Shown here: piece after piece, positions 10,701 to 25,700 of the stretch
Layout of the letters: each line of letters starts with the position of its first letter
How positions within the stretch are numbered: position 1 is the first letter of the stretch
Assembly (NCBI GenBank): GCA_036325645.1
Contig: JAWNBB010005152.1
Span: forward strand, 1-31,440
Reading direction: 5' to 3'
DNA length: 31,440 nt
Source: Balantidium ctenopharyngodoni
Taxonomy: Eukaryota; Ciliophora; Litostomatea; Vestibuliferida; Balantidiidae
Notes under the pieces: generated by a model
Told to the model about the DNA's origin: nothing
The model's database searches: none
What the model saw: the letters and a program-made list of their open reading frames with translations, nothing else
Made by a program: the position numbers and the translations under genes

Positions 10701-13700
10701 TGAACTCAAACGGAGAAGGCGAATTGTCTGATATTTCCCTTGCGATGGTCCCTGCTGAAACGCCAAGCAAAGTAGTAAATTTAAAACAAGTATTCGATAC
10801 AACAATCTTGATCAACAACATAAAAATAACGTTTGAGATACCTTGAGACAACGGCGGTTCCAATATAATCGGGTATAATATTTACTTAAACTCAGGGCTG
10901 TACACCAGTGTAGAAAACAATAAAAATTCATATCTGTTCTCGAATATCCCCTATACACAAAAAAACGAAATTTCTGTCTCCGCGTTCAACGCCATTGGAG
11001 AAAGTGAGATCAGCACTATTTATAATATATATGCATCGTCTCTCCCCGATAAAATCACAAGTATCAGACTCTTGTCCTCCACGACGACAAGCATTGAAAT
11101 ACAGTGGGATTCACCTATCAACACCGGGGGATCCCCAATCATATCATATGAAGTGCGAAGAGATAATGGACCTGGAAGTGCTTACTTGTCTGAAATAAGT
11201 ATAGTAAGTAATTCCTATTTATATACAGGACTTAGTAATGTAATCGGGTACTATAGTTTCCAAATTCGTTCCCTTAATATCAACGGAGTGTCACCGTGGA
11301 GTGAATATAAAACCTTTTATGCAGCGAGCAAACCCGACCCAGTAGCCTCATTTACGATCATTCAACAAAGCACAAGTTCAATAACATTGCAATGGACTCC
11401 ACCGTGAAACAACGGCGGGTGTAATATATACGGGTATAAAATTACATACATTTCTAATATAAACAACACCGCAACCCTCTGATATGACGGTACCACAAGC
11501 GCAGAGATTATGAAATTCGTGTTTAATTACATTAAAAAACTCGAAGCGGGTTTACTCTACACCTTCAGCATCACCGTTCACAATTGCGCATATGTTTCGA
11601 ATACCTTCTCCATTTCAGGCTATAGCGCCAGTGCTCCAGATCAGATTAAAAATTGAAAAGTGAAGTCGATTATTAACACAACCTCATGAGAATTAGAATG
11701 GGAAAACACTAACTACAACGGGGGTCTTCCGATCCTTCAGTACGATATTTACATGAACAACGCTATTGTTTCGACAATCACCAACATGAACTCATACGCT
11801 GTGATTACTTCACTCACCTTGGGGTCCACATACAAATTCACGATTACATCTACCAACATTGTCGGAGAGTCCGTTCATTCTTCCCCGTTGAACATCGTAT
11901 TTGCGAATCCTCCGAGTGTACCGAACAATATACAAATAACGCCTAATATCGATAGCGTTGATATCACGTGGGAAGCGCCGGATGACAGCAACGGAGATAG
12001 TTATATAGGTTATAAAGTGTATCTGAGCTACAATATCGACGCGTCGATTCTCAATTGATATAACTTAGTATATGACACCGAGCAAAAATCGGGGATATTC
12101 CAGTACTCGTTTAACACTGACACCTTTGTGTTAAACAAAATGTATTATGTTTATATCATCGCGTATAATTCCGGCGGGGAAAGTCCTAAAGTGTTTACAC
12201 AGTTTATTTACGGGAGTAAACCTTCTGTTCCTTACGGTTGACATATCCGAACATTAATACCATCAGATAAAATCGAAATTAACTTCTCAACACCGAAAGA
12301 TAACGGAGGTGCAGTTATCACTCATTTTATTTGAAATAAAAACGGGGTTGAACTCTCGACGACATACCCAAGCACGAGTATGTTTTTAACTGATTCAATA
12401 CCGACAGAAGTAATAGGTGATATCATAATATACAAAATCAAAGCGGTGAATTTAATCGGTGAGAGCGAGTATTCAATACCATGAACGGTACATGTTAGTA
12501 CCTGACCGAACCCGCCGACACAACTCCGTATCCAGGAAAGAATAACTAAACAAGACGTAACTTTTATTTGGGATATCGAAGCACCGATCGCGAATAACAT
12601 TCCTACCCTGGGATATCTTTGAACAATCTCCGACTTGAGTATGTGAACCGAAGTCGCCGTTGACACTTCAGTGTCAACGATATCGAACTCATACAGTGTT
12701 CGTAACTTGACACCCGGACGGAATTACAAAATAAACGCAAAATCAGTAAATTCATTGGGTGAAAGTACTTGAACATCGAATGATTTGTATTTCACAGCGG
12801 GGATAACCCCGAGTTACGTAAGGGATATTAAAATTGATAACGATTCCACAACAACTTCATCAATACAAGTCCTGTTTCTACCGCCTTGAGATGATGGAGG
12901 TACCCGAATAGTACAGTATAACATATACTCTGATTTAACATTAAGCGGTGTATTTACTAAAAACATTGTCCTTTTTTCCAGCATTACAGGGCGGTTATCA
13001 TATGCATTTAATTCCCTGACACCAGGACAAAGAATAAATCTTAAAATCACAGCCGAGAATTCAATCGGTGAAGGTGATTATGAACGCGTTTACCAATTTC
13101 TCGCCGTGACGAAGCCGTCACCCCCCATGAACTTCAGTGTCAGCAATATCAACATTCAAAGGAGTACGAGCACTGCAAGTGCAGTGCTCCATTGGGATGC
13201 TCCGATGAATACGGGAGGGACGAATATCGTTAAATATAAGCTTTACATGAATAATATGAACAGTAGCAACAAATACGAATTCATCGCTGTTGATTTAGAC
13301 ATTCAAGGCTTCATTAGCAGCTATACAGTGAGGAAATGAAAAGAAGGTGAGGAATACAGTGTTAAACTGATCGCCACGAATTCAAATGGCGATAGCGATA
13401 TGTGATTAGGAACGTTCCTTGTTGCGACAATACCGTCGAGTCCATGAAATGTTCAAATAGTATCGGCTACCGCAGGGAAACTCACCGTGAGGTGGGATTA
13501 TCCGCTTTATGAAAACGGGAGTGTGTGAATATCATATAAAATATATTACTTGGATCTTACTGATACGTCCCAGGTGACGCAAGAGATCAATACAAATAAT
13601 ATACTTATCAGTTACGAAATCTCGGGGTGAACACAGAATCACCAGTATCGGATTTATGTGACGTGCTTGAATATCGTGGGGGAATCGTCCCCGAGTAATA

Positions 13701-16700
13701 CAATTATTTCATATGCATCTGACGTTCCGTCCGGGTGATGAGTACCGACTGTGATCAAGAGAACAATTTCAACGCTTTCGATACAATGGACAGTTCCGAC
13801 TTCGACAACACTACCAATCGTTGGATATGATTTATGAATCGATGATGGCAGTGATTCGGTTCCTTCGATTGTAGTATATAACGGAAGGTACATTAATAAC
13901 GTTTTATCGTATGTTATCATAAATCTCACAAGTGGAGTGTATTACAATATCGCCTACAGAGCGTATAATAACGCGGGACAAAGCAGTCTAAGCCCGATAT
14001 TGCAGGTATGATGTGGAACGGTTTCCTCAGCGCCGATTAACTTGAGCACTACTTTAATATCATCGAGTAAGATAATCATTGAATGGAATGTCCCGACGAA
14101 CACAGGAGGAGTTCCGATAATCAACTACAAAATTTATGTAAATTCAGTCCTCACCGATACAATACCGTCAACGTGAATGAAGTACGAAATTACACCTTCG
14201 AATGTCGGCGATACTTACACAGTTAGTATATCAACAATAAACGAAATCGGTGAGAGTCCAAAATCTACGCCTCTCACTATCAAAGCCGTGGACATCCCAA
14301 CAGCACCGGTATGAACACTAGTTTCATCAAATAGCTATTTCTGCGCTTTGACGTGGACTGTTGTCACACCACCGATGTCATCGACGATTATTAAATATGT
14401 TCTTTACTCGAGAGAACAAGCGGGGGCGAATAACTATAAGGAAATATACAGTGGTTGATTAACCTCGTACACTGAGACACAGTTGATGTTGAATGGAGTT
14501 TATGAGTACTACATTATCTCGGTCAATGAGGCGGGTAGCAGTACATTATCAAACGTGATTACATGTCGCACGATTCCAGTGTCCAATGAACCAAGTGGGG
14601 TTCAATTAATATCATCGTCTTCATCTAATATCGAACTCACATGGTCTCCCCCTTTAATCACATACAATGAAATCGTAGGATATCACTGATACATGCAACC
14701 AAGCGGTACCGTCGACATTCCTTTCGTTGATAACTGGAACATTGTTTACACTGGTCCGAATATTTCGTATAATATCAATACCGGGTTAACACCCAAAGAA
14801 TGATACGATTTCAAAGTCACCGCAATTGATATCGATGGAAGAGAAAGTACGCCATCAAATGTCGTTTCATTTTACGCGGCATCTTTGCCGGGCGTTGTTA
14901 CAGGGTTAAACCTTGAGAATTATTCAGAGAGTGAAATACAAATCACATGGGATTTGCCTGTAATAACAGCATCGGAGTGAGATGTTATAGAATATAAAGT
15001 TAATATCGTATCTTCCTCGTATAGCTATGATAACACCGTTACAATTATAAACGCAAACGGGATACACTCCTACATTCTCGGCCTTGATTTTATCGTCGGT
15101 GAAGTATATGAAATCTCAATCGCAGCCTCCAACTGAGTTGGAACCGGTGTATATAGCAATATCGAAAGCATTAAAGCACAGTACTACCCGGACGCACCAT
15201 CGAATTTAATATTTACTAAAGTAACTGCGACTTCACCTTTACTTGCCGATATTTCTTTAGCATGGAATGCCCCGATTAACACGGGAGGTGTTGATATCGA
15301 AGGGTATTCAATATCAATGTATAATTGAAGTGATGATCCAAATACGGAAATAATAATATACTCAGGTGTTGCCAATGACCAGGAGTTTACGCGAATAACC
15401 GGGTGAGATATTGGAAAGCGCTATTCATTTGAAGTCTACGCATATAATCCATGAAAATCGAAGTCACCCAGCAACAAGCTCGTGATTAAAATAGGTGTTG
15501 AACCTGATAAAATAGCATCGTTGACGATATGAAACCGCAGTAGAAACTCGATCGAAATTGGATGGAATGCACCGAATGACAATGGAAATCCTATTCTATA
15601 TTATAATATTTACAATATGAAGAACAGTCTTAACACGTGAATAAACACGGTAAACCCTTCGCAAAGTAAATACACGATCAGCGGATTAGCGCAAGGAGAG
15701 GTAATAAACATTGTAATATCCTCGGTCAACGTCATCGGGGAAAGTGAATGAAGCGATATCTACAAATACAAAATATTTGGCATTCCTGATCAGGTGTTGA
15801 ATCTACGAATAAAGGCGAATACGAAAAGTTCGATTGAATTTATTTGGGATATTCCTGTATCAAACGGTGGTGATTCGATAATTAAGTACAACGTTTACAG
15901 GTCGACAACCAACAATTCCTATACTAAAATCGACTCTGTTGCTTCATCTGTTCTCTCATACAACGATGCCACTGTCACACCCGGTGTTTTGTATTATTAC
16001 AAAGTCACCTCCGAGAATTCCTTCAGTGAAAGCGTTTTTTCTAACTTTATCAACGCGTTAGCGATATCGAAACCGTCTGAGTTTTATACGGTGACACCGA
16101 CACTTTTGACAATAAACGCCACGACGATCCTGGTAAAATGGTCAAATATTCCTGAAAATGGAGGTGATGTGAACATTTGATATACCATTGAATATAAAAC
16201 GATTTTGTCGACATCTGAATTCACTCCCATTATCAGTGGATATACCACGCAACAAGAAGTAACAAATTTAAAATCCGGGGAATTCTATATCTTCCGTATA
16301 ATCGCAACTAATAAAATCGGTAGTGATATCAGCGCGGAAACATGACCGTATTTACTCGGTGTCCATCCGAACGCGCCGATACATTTACAATTAGGTTTGA
16401 GAACGGATAAATTGATAACAGGAGAGTCAACGAATATCATTGTTATCTCGTGGACGAAACCCCCTGAAATAGCCAACAACGAAATACTTGGATATAATGT
16501 CTACTTAAGCACGGATGGGAATAATTATAACGTTATCAGCACGGTGAATAAAAATCAAGTTTTGTTTAAATACGATGATCCTTCGATTGTAACCGGTGAA
16601 TACTATTATTTCTGATGAACCTCTTTTAATGCCTTGGGAGAAAGCAATTACTCAAATAAACTTAGTATCATGAGCGGGGAAATACCGCACAAACCCCCAG

Positions 16701-19700
16701 TTCCTTTAATTCTTTCATCGAATGTCTTAGACAAAAGCATCAGCGTTAAAATAGACTTCCCTTCCATCCCGAGCAACATCAAAGGTGGTATCGCAATAAC
16801 AAGTTTCGTAGTGTTAATGGACGACGGTTGAGGCGGTGCAGTGAATCAGAAAATCAGTGAAAGCATCGCCACGTCAATGACGGTAAGCAATTTACACATC
16901 GGTAGGAATTATCGATTTAAGTACACAATGACTAACGTTTGATACGATTTGAACAACCTGAAAAACGAAACCCTGAGCTACTCCGAGGCATATGCTATTG
17001 TATGAGGGAATATACCGAACCAAATCACCACGTTGACATTTGACGAGAAGACCTCGAAATCGCACCCTGATAAAGTACTTTTAAAATGGGATAATTATAT
17101 CGATACAAAGGAATCTCTTCCGATTATTGCTTATACGATTACGCAAATTAATACTGTGACTTCAACGACGACGGTGTATTCTACGCCTTCGCATGCTTCG
17201 AGTTACTTGGTTTCGAATTTAATACCGGGACAGGAATACGAGTTTAGTATTTTTTCGACGAACCAAATCGGGAATTCACCGATATCGTCGGTGTTGTCGA
17301 TCACACCGGGATTACTTCCCGTTAAAATGCTTGCGCCTTCTGTAGCGATACAAACTAGATATTCCGCGTTGCTCACGTGGTCGATACCATCAGGAACAGA
17401 CACTGGAGGAACATTGTTGAATCCGTTAAATATCCTTTATTTTTCGATTTACCGTAATGGTATTAGGGTATGAAATACATCAGATGGAACGATAACTTCA
17501 TACACAGATACCAGTTTAATTACCGGAGAAGAGTACCGATATCAGATATCATGTACGAATTTCCTCGGGGAAAGTGAACTCTCCATTAACAGTTACATCA
17601 CACCAAGCACTTTCCCGAGCCAACCGCAGGAAATAAAAATAACGAAACAATCATCGAAAGAAATCATAGTGGAATGGTGACCGCCTTATGATAACAGCGT
17701 CATTAAAGTAAGAGAATATGAAATAGAAATACTCCGCGTCGCCGATAGTCACGTTGAGAGAGTGAAGAAGATCATAACATTGAAATACATTTTCAACGGG
17801 AATAACTCCTGAGTCAGTGGGAAAGAGTACTATTTTCGTGTCCGCGCCCATAATTCATATAGTGAAGATAACGGGTATAACAATAACAACTGGACAGGTT
17901 ATGTCACTGCCTATTCCTCCGACTTACCGCTTGATATCAAAGAAATATTCCCGAAAAATGTAAATAAATTTTCAGCTGAAATATATTGGACACCGCTGAC
18001 TACGGATATAGAAATGGGATATAGCACGACCCCGATAGTATATGAGTGAGAAAGTAAAAACAATAGTAATGATGGTATGTATCGTGTAGTGTATACCGGT
18101 CTGTTACCAACGCATACATTCACAACTGTTGATATCGGGAGCACTTATTCATTCCGGTGACGAGCGAGGAATGTAATTGGGTATTGCGGTTACTCAAATG
18201 TCATCAATGTACTCTTTGCGAACATTCCTTCGAAGTTATCACCTCCAGTACTAATTAAAAGAAACGCCTATTCAACACCCTTTATTCAAATATCTTGGAC
18301 ACCGCCTACCGATAACGGGGGGACGGAATGATGAGGATATAAAATCGAGCTTCAGGTCGGTTCGGCGGCTCCGCCGTATACAATAGTCTATGAAAAAAAT
18401 GACATTTCCACAACATCTTATAGTATATACAATGTTAATGTTGGGATTGAATATAATATCTACGCCTACGCGTATAACGCAATTGGGTATTCGTTGATAA
18501 GTTTACCTTTGAATGTTCTTTGCTCAAACGTCCCTGAACAAGTACCGAACCTCCGCTCTGATCAATCAACAACCACGAAAACAACACTTACAATCGAATG
18601 GGATATCCCTAGTTTCAACGGCGGTAGCCCAATTTTAGGCTATTATATCAATATAAAGTTCTCAAATGAAGATGATTCAGGGTATGTTGTAACTGATATC
18701 GCAGATCCCACCACGAAAATCCACACATTCACCGGGTTGATAACAGGAAGTGAGTATACTATCAGGGTAGCCGCGTATAATGATATCTACATAAACAATA
18801 AAATAAACAGTGACGATGAGTTAAAATATAGCAATGTAATAAAGGCGATTTGTGCGGTACTCCCAACGCCACCGCTTAATTGAGTCCAGGATAAAAGCCA
18901 ATGAATCGATAATGCTATCGTGATTAAATGGTCACCTCCTCTCGATAATGGCGGCTCTGAACTATTGCACTCGACTGTCCGGAAATGATCAACGAGTGGA
19001 GATTTTGTTGATTATTATACTACTAATAATGGAACGGTGACATCGTTTCGGGATAATTCACCGGGAGATACAGTACAAAATTACCAAGTTTACGTTACCA
19101 ATGCAATAGGTAAAAGTCAGGTGTCGAATACATTGCTTGCGTACACGGGGACACTCCCACCGAAGGTAGAAAATATCAAATGTAGTTTAGTAACATCGAG
19201 TTCAATTAGTATTGAATGGGATTCGATAGTCATGTCCGGGCTTAATCAGCCTGTTATCGAATATTACATTGTTTCATCATCTCCAATTTCAGATTACGCC
19301 GATACTCCTCTAAGCAACAACTTAAGCACAATGTACTCTTTATCAGGAATCGCGAGTTCACACGTCGGAAAGGCGTTTAAATTTAAAGTCTACGCTGTAA
19401 ACATTTTAGGTAAAGGCGAATATTCAAACGAATTAACTGTATATTTATGTGGATCTCCCGGGATCCCAAGTATATCCTTACTGAAAAGAAGTTTAACAGA
19501 CATTGTTGTAAGATACTCCCCTGATCCCTCCAACACCGGAGGCACTGGTTGTTTTATTAAATCATACAATCTGTATCGAAACACGAAACCACTTTTAACT
19601 AACATGCACCCGGCGTATGATGAATACACCGACACGAATGTTATCAACGGATATTTCTACACTTATACGTTGATATATTTCAACAACGCCAATAACAGCA

Positions 19701-22700
19701 ACCAACAAACCCTAACCTTACAGTCGGGAACTTCACCTGCTCCACCGAGCGGTATTGATGTTATTAGTATTGATATTACAACAGGGAACGCGAAAATTAA
19801 ATGGATTAACAATAACCCGAATGCGAATATCGTAATAGATAGTAACGAGATCTTTATCAACAACGGAGGAAGTACTCTTTATCCTAGCACAGGTGTTACC
19901 TATACAACAATGTCATTGCTAGAATACGATGTAGTGGGGTTATCTCTCGGTGTGACGTATAAAATCAAAATCCGAGCGATAAATGTGATTGGAAACTCCG
20001 AGTTTTCCTCTGATTATTATTGAACAGTCGCTAACAAGAGTGATCCTCCCACGAATATATCAACGATAAACTTAACGGGAAATTCCATCACGTTTAAATG
20101 GGACAAACCGGGGAATGAAAACGGTTCTTCTGTGTTTTCGTTTTATGTTTACTTAAGTAGTAATTGAAGGAACGAGAAAGTCGGGGAAACGTTTGTTAGG
20201 GTATTCACGCTATCGAATTGAGAAAAAGGGAAAGAATATTCATTATATGTTACTGCGGTTAATATCATCGGCGAGTCAGACAAGTCAACAATGATAACAT
20301 TTATACCATCGGAAGTACCATCTCCGCCAGGGCAACCCGAATGATGAGAGTCAACGTGAACATCGTTTAAATTCGGTTGGATGTTTAGTGTGGATAACGG
20401 GGGAATGCCGATAAATTCGTATAATGTATACTATAAAAAATATACTGAGTTGACATGGGTCTTGCTCACGAGTATAGTTAATATCCATGAAAGAGAATAC
20501 GTCCACTCAGGTTTGACTGGGAATGATGACTATCAATATAAAGTCACGGCTGTATCCGGGAGAGGGGAAAGCAATTTCAGTAAAACAAGCATATTCACAT
20601 TAGGAGAAGTACCGAAATGAGATAACGCGCCAGTGTTAATATCGAAAGGGATTAACTGGATTAATATTAAATACGATGTTTCGGGCAATGGAGGACATGT
20701 GATACTCAAGTATTATATTTTTATTAAGGGGTTCTTCTCATCCAATAACAATAACAACTGGTGAGAACTACCAGAAGTCAAAGGAAATAGCAAGAATATC
20801 ACCGATTTAGAAATAGGAAATAGCTACGTCGTGAAAGTGAAAGCAAAGAATAAAAAAGGAATTAGTGAATTCTCTCCAATATCAGCAGTATTTACCTGTG
20901 CAACAGCACCAAGTATGCCGGAACCGCCGATAGTAACATCAACATCAGCAACGCAAATTCATCTTTGATTTGATCATCATACAATAAACTCAAATGGAAA
21001 TTCAATAACGTCATATGCTCTTTACCTAGGAAGTAGTCCTTTTGTATGAGTTAGTGAGTACAACGGAATCGATACTACATTTATCTTAGATAAAGCAACG
21101 ATGACATCGCTCATCACAGGGAAAATTTATAGATTAATATACACAGCAATTAACAGCGAGGGTGAAAGTTTCCCAAGCCGAGAAATAATAGTTGCTTTGG
21201 CGGCGAAGCCGCCAAAGTCAACGACTCCAAGGGTAAATTATAACAAATCAAGTAAAAGTTGATTTAAAATTGAATGGGATAGTATACCGTCTGCTTCGTG
21301 AGATATCGGTCTGATGGGGTATCGGTGACTGGAGAATGAGAAAATTTGATGCGATTATATCAATTATGATAATACTATTCAATTCTGTGATGTCACCGTT
21401 GAGATGGGGAGTGTTTATTATTTATACACACAAGCGTTTAATATTAATGGTATTGGTGACACTAGTGATATCGGTATTATATATGCATGTTTACCACCGA
21501 GTGGTATTAAAACACCAAATGTTATTGAAACAACGAAAACAACGATAACAATATCCTGGGAACCGCCAACCGAGAGCAACGGTTGTGATATTATATCGTA
21601 TATGATAATTATTAACAGCGGTGACAACGCACCTCCATCAATAACCATAGCAACAGTTGCGGATAACGTTCTTACTTATCATATCGAGAATTTAACCGAA
21701 ACAGGTCAAGAATATTGAATACAAGTGAAAGCCGAGAATAACGTCGGTAGTATCACAAGTCCCAGTTTAAAGGTGATATTAAGCGCTGTTCCATCTAAAC
21801 CAACGACAATACCTTATCTAACAGTGAACACTAATACTAATAATCGATACATTACGATACAATTCGATCCTAGCGGTATCGATAACGGAGGAAGCGCAAT
21901 TATCGCCTACGAACTTGAGAAAGCGATGTTCAACTCGAATAATATTCTAACGCCTTTCCTCTCGCAATATCGTTCCTGAAACACGAAGTATAAAGACAAG
22001 GACATCATTTACGGCAATAGATATGTATACAGATATCGAGCGATTAACATCAGTGGCAAAGGCGATTATTCTAGTAACGCATTTATCACAGCAATCGGAA
22101 ACCCGGGTAAACCGAAGAAAATCGAATACACTTCATCGACAACCGATACGGTAACAATCGAAATCATACCCAACAACAAGGACTTTGGTAGCACTTCAAT
22201 ACACTACGAGATATACATCAGCGATGATAATATAACCTACACTCTAGTCACAGGGTATAATGGAACGGATTTACAGTTTATTTGAACTACAAGTAACAGT
22301 AATATCAACAAAGGTAAAGTGTACTATTTAAAACTGAAAGCAATTAATGACCTTAATTTCAGTTCGGAACTCTCCGAAGAAACAAGAATCGGAGTCGGTA
22401 CGCTACCTCCTCAACCTGAAACTCCTACCACAGATATCACGATTAATACCGTTAACAATATCATTATTAATTGGGAGAATTATATCGGCACTAGCGATGA
22501 CCTCCCCGTAATAGAGTACCAACTTGAAGTAAACGATGAAATTATTTACCGTGGATTAAGCGATACACACGTATACGATACTAGTGGATACAATGCAAAC
22601 ACAAAGTTCGTTTTCTATTTGATGTACCTGAACATTAATGGCGTGTCTCCGAAATCAAGTGAATTAATCGCGTATAACTGCGGTATCCCCCGGAATGTCG

Positions 22701-25700
22701 AACCACCGCAATTGGAACTTAATAATTCAAGTAAAGATAATTTGTATTTGTTATGGAACGGCGTCGAAAGCAACGGAGGTTGCGATATAATATCATATGA
22801 ACTACAGATGGAATACCCTTATCAATCAAATGCATTTTCTTCTGTGACTGTTGTATCAGGCGAACTCCCTTTAAATAGTCAGTTTGAGTATAATGTCATC
22901 TCCTTTCCACCTGGAACAGTCCCAGGTGATAAATTCAGATTTAAAGTCATCGCGGAGAATGCTATCAGTAAAGTACAATCGAACATATCAAGCACAATGA
23001 TATTAATATCCCCGCCGGACACTCCTTCGTCTTCACCCGTATTTGATCGTTTAAATTCGAACGATAGACAAATAAGTGTAAGTATCTCTTTATCCGTGAA
23101 TAGCAACGGAAGTCCGGTGTTTGATTATGTTATCGAAATACGAAGCGATTCATTTGACTGGAAGCAGGTGTCGAACCCAAATAATTTAAACCCGAATTTA
23201 ATCGCGAGTAATCAGGTGTTCATTATAAAAGGCAATGCATACTATTTCAGGTATAAGTGTGTGAATGTAAAAGGAAGTAGCGGTTACTCACCTGTGCTTA
23301 TGGCAGTTGCTGCAACAATTCCGTCTCAACCAATAAAACCGACCTTAGTATCAACAACATCAACGTCATGAACAATACAAATTAATGTTTCTAAAGATAA
23401 CGGCGGCAGCCAAATCACGCAGTATGAGGTATTCATCGATGATGGTACAAATTCAAATATTTTTAATTCTTCTCCATCTTGCACAACACCCCCAAGTGAC
23501 TTAACATGTACAATATCTTCTCTCAGCACGGGTACTCTTTATAATGTATATACAATCTCATCAAATTCCATCGGTGACAGTACCCGAAGTGGGTATTTAA
23601 TGGCATACACCTCCACTGAGTTATCAGCCCCGAACGCACCAACGCAAAATATTATTCAATCATCAGAGGGGGTCATCGCGTTGGAATGGCTTGCTACCGC
23701 ACAGAACGAGATACCTATTCTTTCATATACACTTTATATCAAGAACGAGAACGAGGATACTTTTATAGAATATACCACGACTAATACACACTACACAATC
23801 AATGGATTAAATAGCAACCTGATCTATACCATCAAGCTCAGTGCCAATACATTCAATACAAACTCTCCTCACTCTAGTATCAGGAATGTCTACGCGTGTG
23901 GTATTCCGAAACAATTCACAAGCTGAGAACTAATGAGCCAAAGTAGTACGGAAATAAAAATAATATGGTCACCGCCCTTGAATAGTAACGGTTGTTCAAT
24001 CAAAGGGTATAAAATATACATGAACAATGGTGATGACAATGAAGATCTCGATACATGAGTAGCAGATGTTGATAATTCTTTTATTTACACAATCAACGTA
24101 TTTCCCGCGGATTCAGTCGGTAAAACCTTTAAATTCAAATTAACCGCGTATAATATTCTCGGTGGTGTTGATAGCAACGTTATCCAAGGAATATTAGGAA
24201 GTATCCCTGATCGACCAACTGATTGAGTTACTTTGTTATCAGTGAAAGAAGATAAATCTATGGTTATTTCATATGCATCCGTAGTACCGAACTGATATAA
24301 CTTACCTTTAGTATCATATGAATTAGTTTACGACTTTAACAACAATGGCGAATTCGCTTCGTGAGTCGGGTGAACAAGCAATAACATAAAAGCGTCATTT
24401 AAACTTGATAATGTTCTTTTAGGCCATATTTACATATTCAAATACCGTGCGAAGAATAAATTAGGATGGGGAGAGTATTCAATGACATCAACGATAATCC
24501 CGTCGCTTAAACCAGGGAAACCGGAGGATATCAATTACGTTTCATATACCACGAATCAAATGACGATAGCAATGGGTTGATGCTTGGTTAACAACGGTAG
24601 CGTGATAAGCGCTTATGAAATCTATTCTTCGTTCGGTGGAGTGTTCAAGAAACTAAGCGAATATGATGGAGTGAGTATGTCGTTTACCATTTGAAGCAGC
24701 TATGGTGATGGGTTTGTCGAGGGAAATATTTACGCGTTTAAATCTCGATGTGCTAATAGCAATGGATACAGTGAGTATAGTAATATCGTCAATCTCGGCT
24801 ATGGTTCCCTTCCAACAACACCGGGAATTAACTCGGTAACATCGGTAAATCCTAATATTGTTTCCATTGATATCAACGCTTCTGTATCGGCGCTTCCCCT
24901 GGTTAAATACAATCTTTTATTAGTGAATACGAGAAACCTTCAAGAACAAAGCTTTGAATTTTTAGATACGTTTGCAACAACATTCGAAATAAGAAACACT
25001 GTTCCGTGGAATACCAAATACACCTTCCGTGTAAGCGCTATGAACTACAATGGTGAAAGCGCCTATTCACCGAGCGTTAATTTCATATGATGCGACTATC
25101 CGAGCAGTATCATCATACCGAAACTCGCTGAAGTCACAGATACATACTTTATTCTTGAATGGTCAAAACCTTGATACGACGGGGGTTGCGATACATATTC
25201 ATTTAATTTATACTCTGATCAAGGGGATAGTGTTGGTAATGATATCACATTAACATCAAGTATTATCCACACCACACTTGAATATCAGTACAAATATCTT
25301 TTATCAGCGGGTGACACCGGGAAACAATTCGGATTTCTTATCGAATACACCAATGATTTGCATGGTGTACGAAGTAGTGTTGTGTACTACACTTTAGGTA
25401 ATCACCCTGCGAAACCAACATCAGTGCCTTACAAAACAGCAATGACGACTCAATATATTCAAATCGATTTCGACGCGATTGTTTCCTCAACGCCGATTAT
25501 TAAATATGAACTACAAGTATATCTTACTGACAATTGGTTAACGTTAATGAGTTCGTGATCATTGAATTATAAGTTATCAACCACCGAACTACGCGTAGGT
25601 AACAGTTATAAATTCCGGTATCGCGGGTTTAACGTCAACGGGGCCAGTGAATATTCCGATGATGGGTTGATTCAGTATATTCACCTGCCTTCTCAACCTG

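Noticed and set aside
18363-18376. GC-rich 6-bp inverted repeat CGGCGG-CT-CCGCCG
   Set aside because: Arms too short to list as a feature alone; noted only as a weak possible member of the hairpin set.
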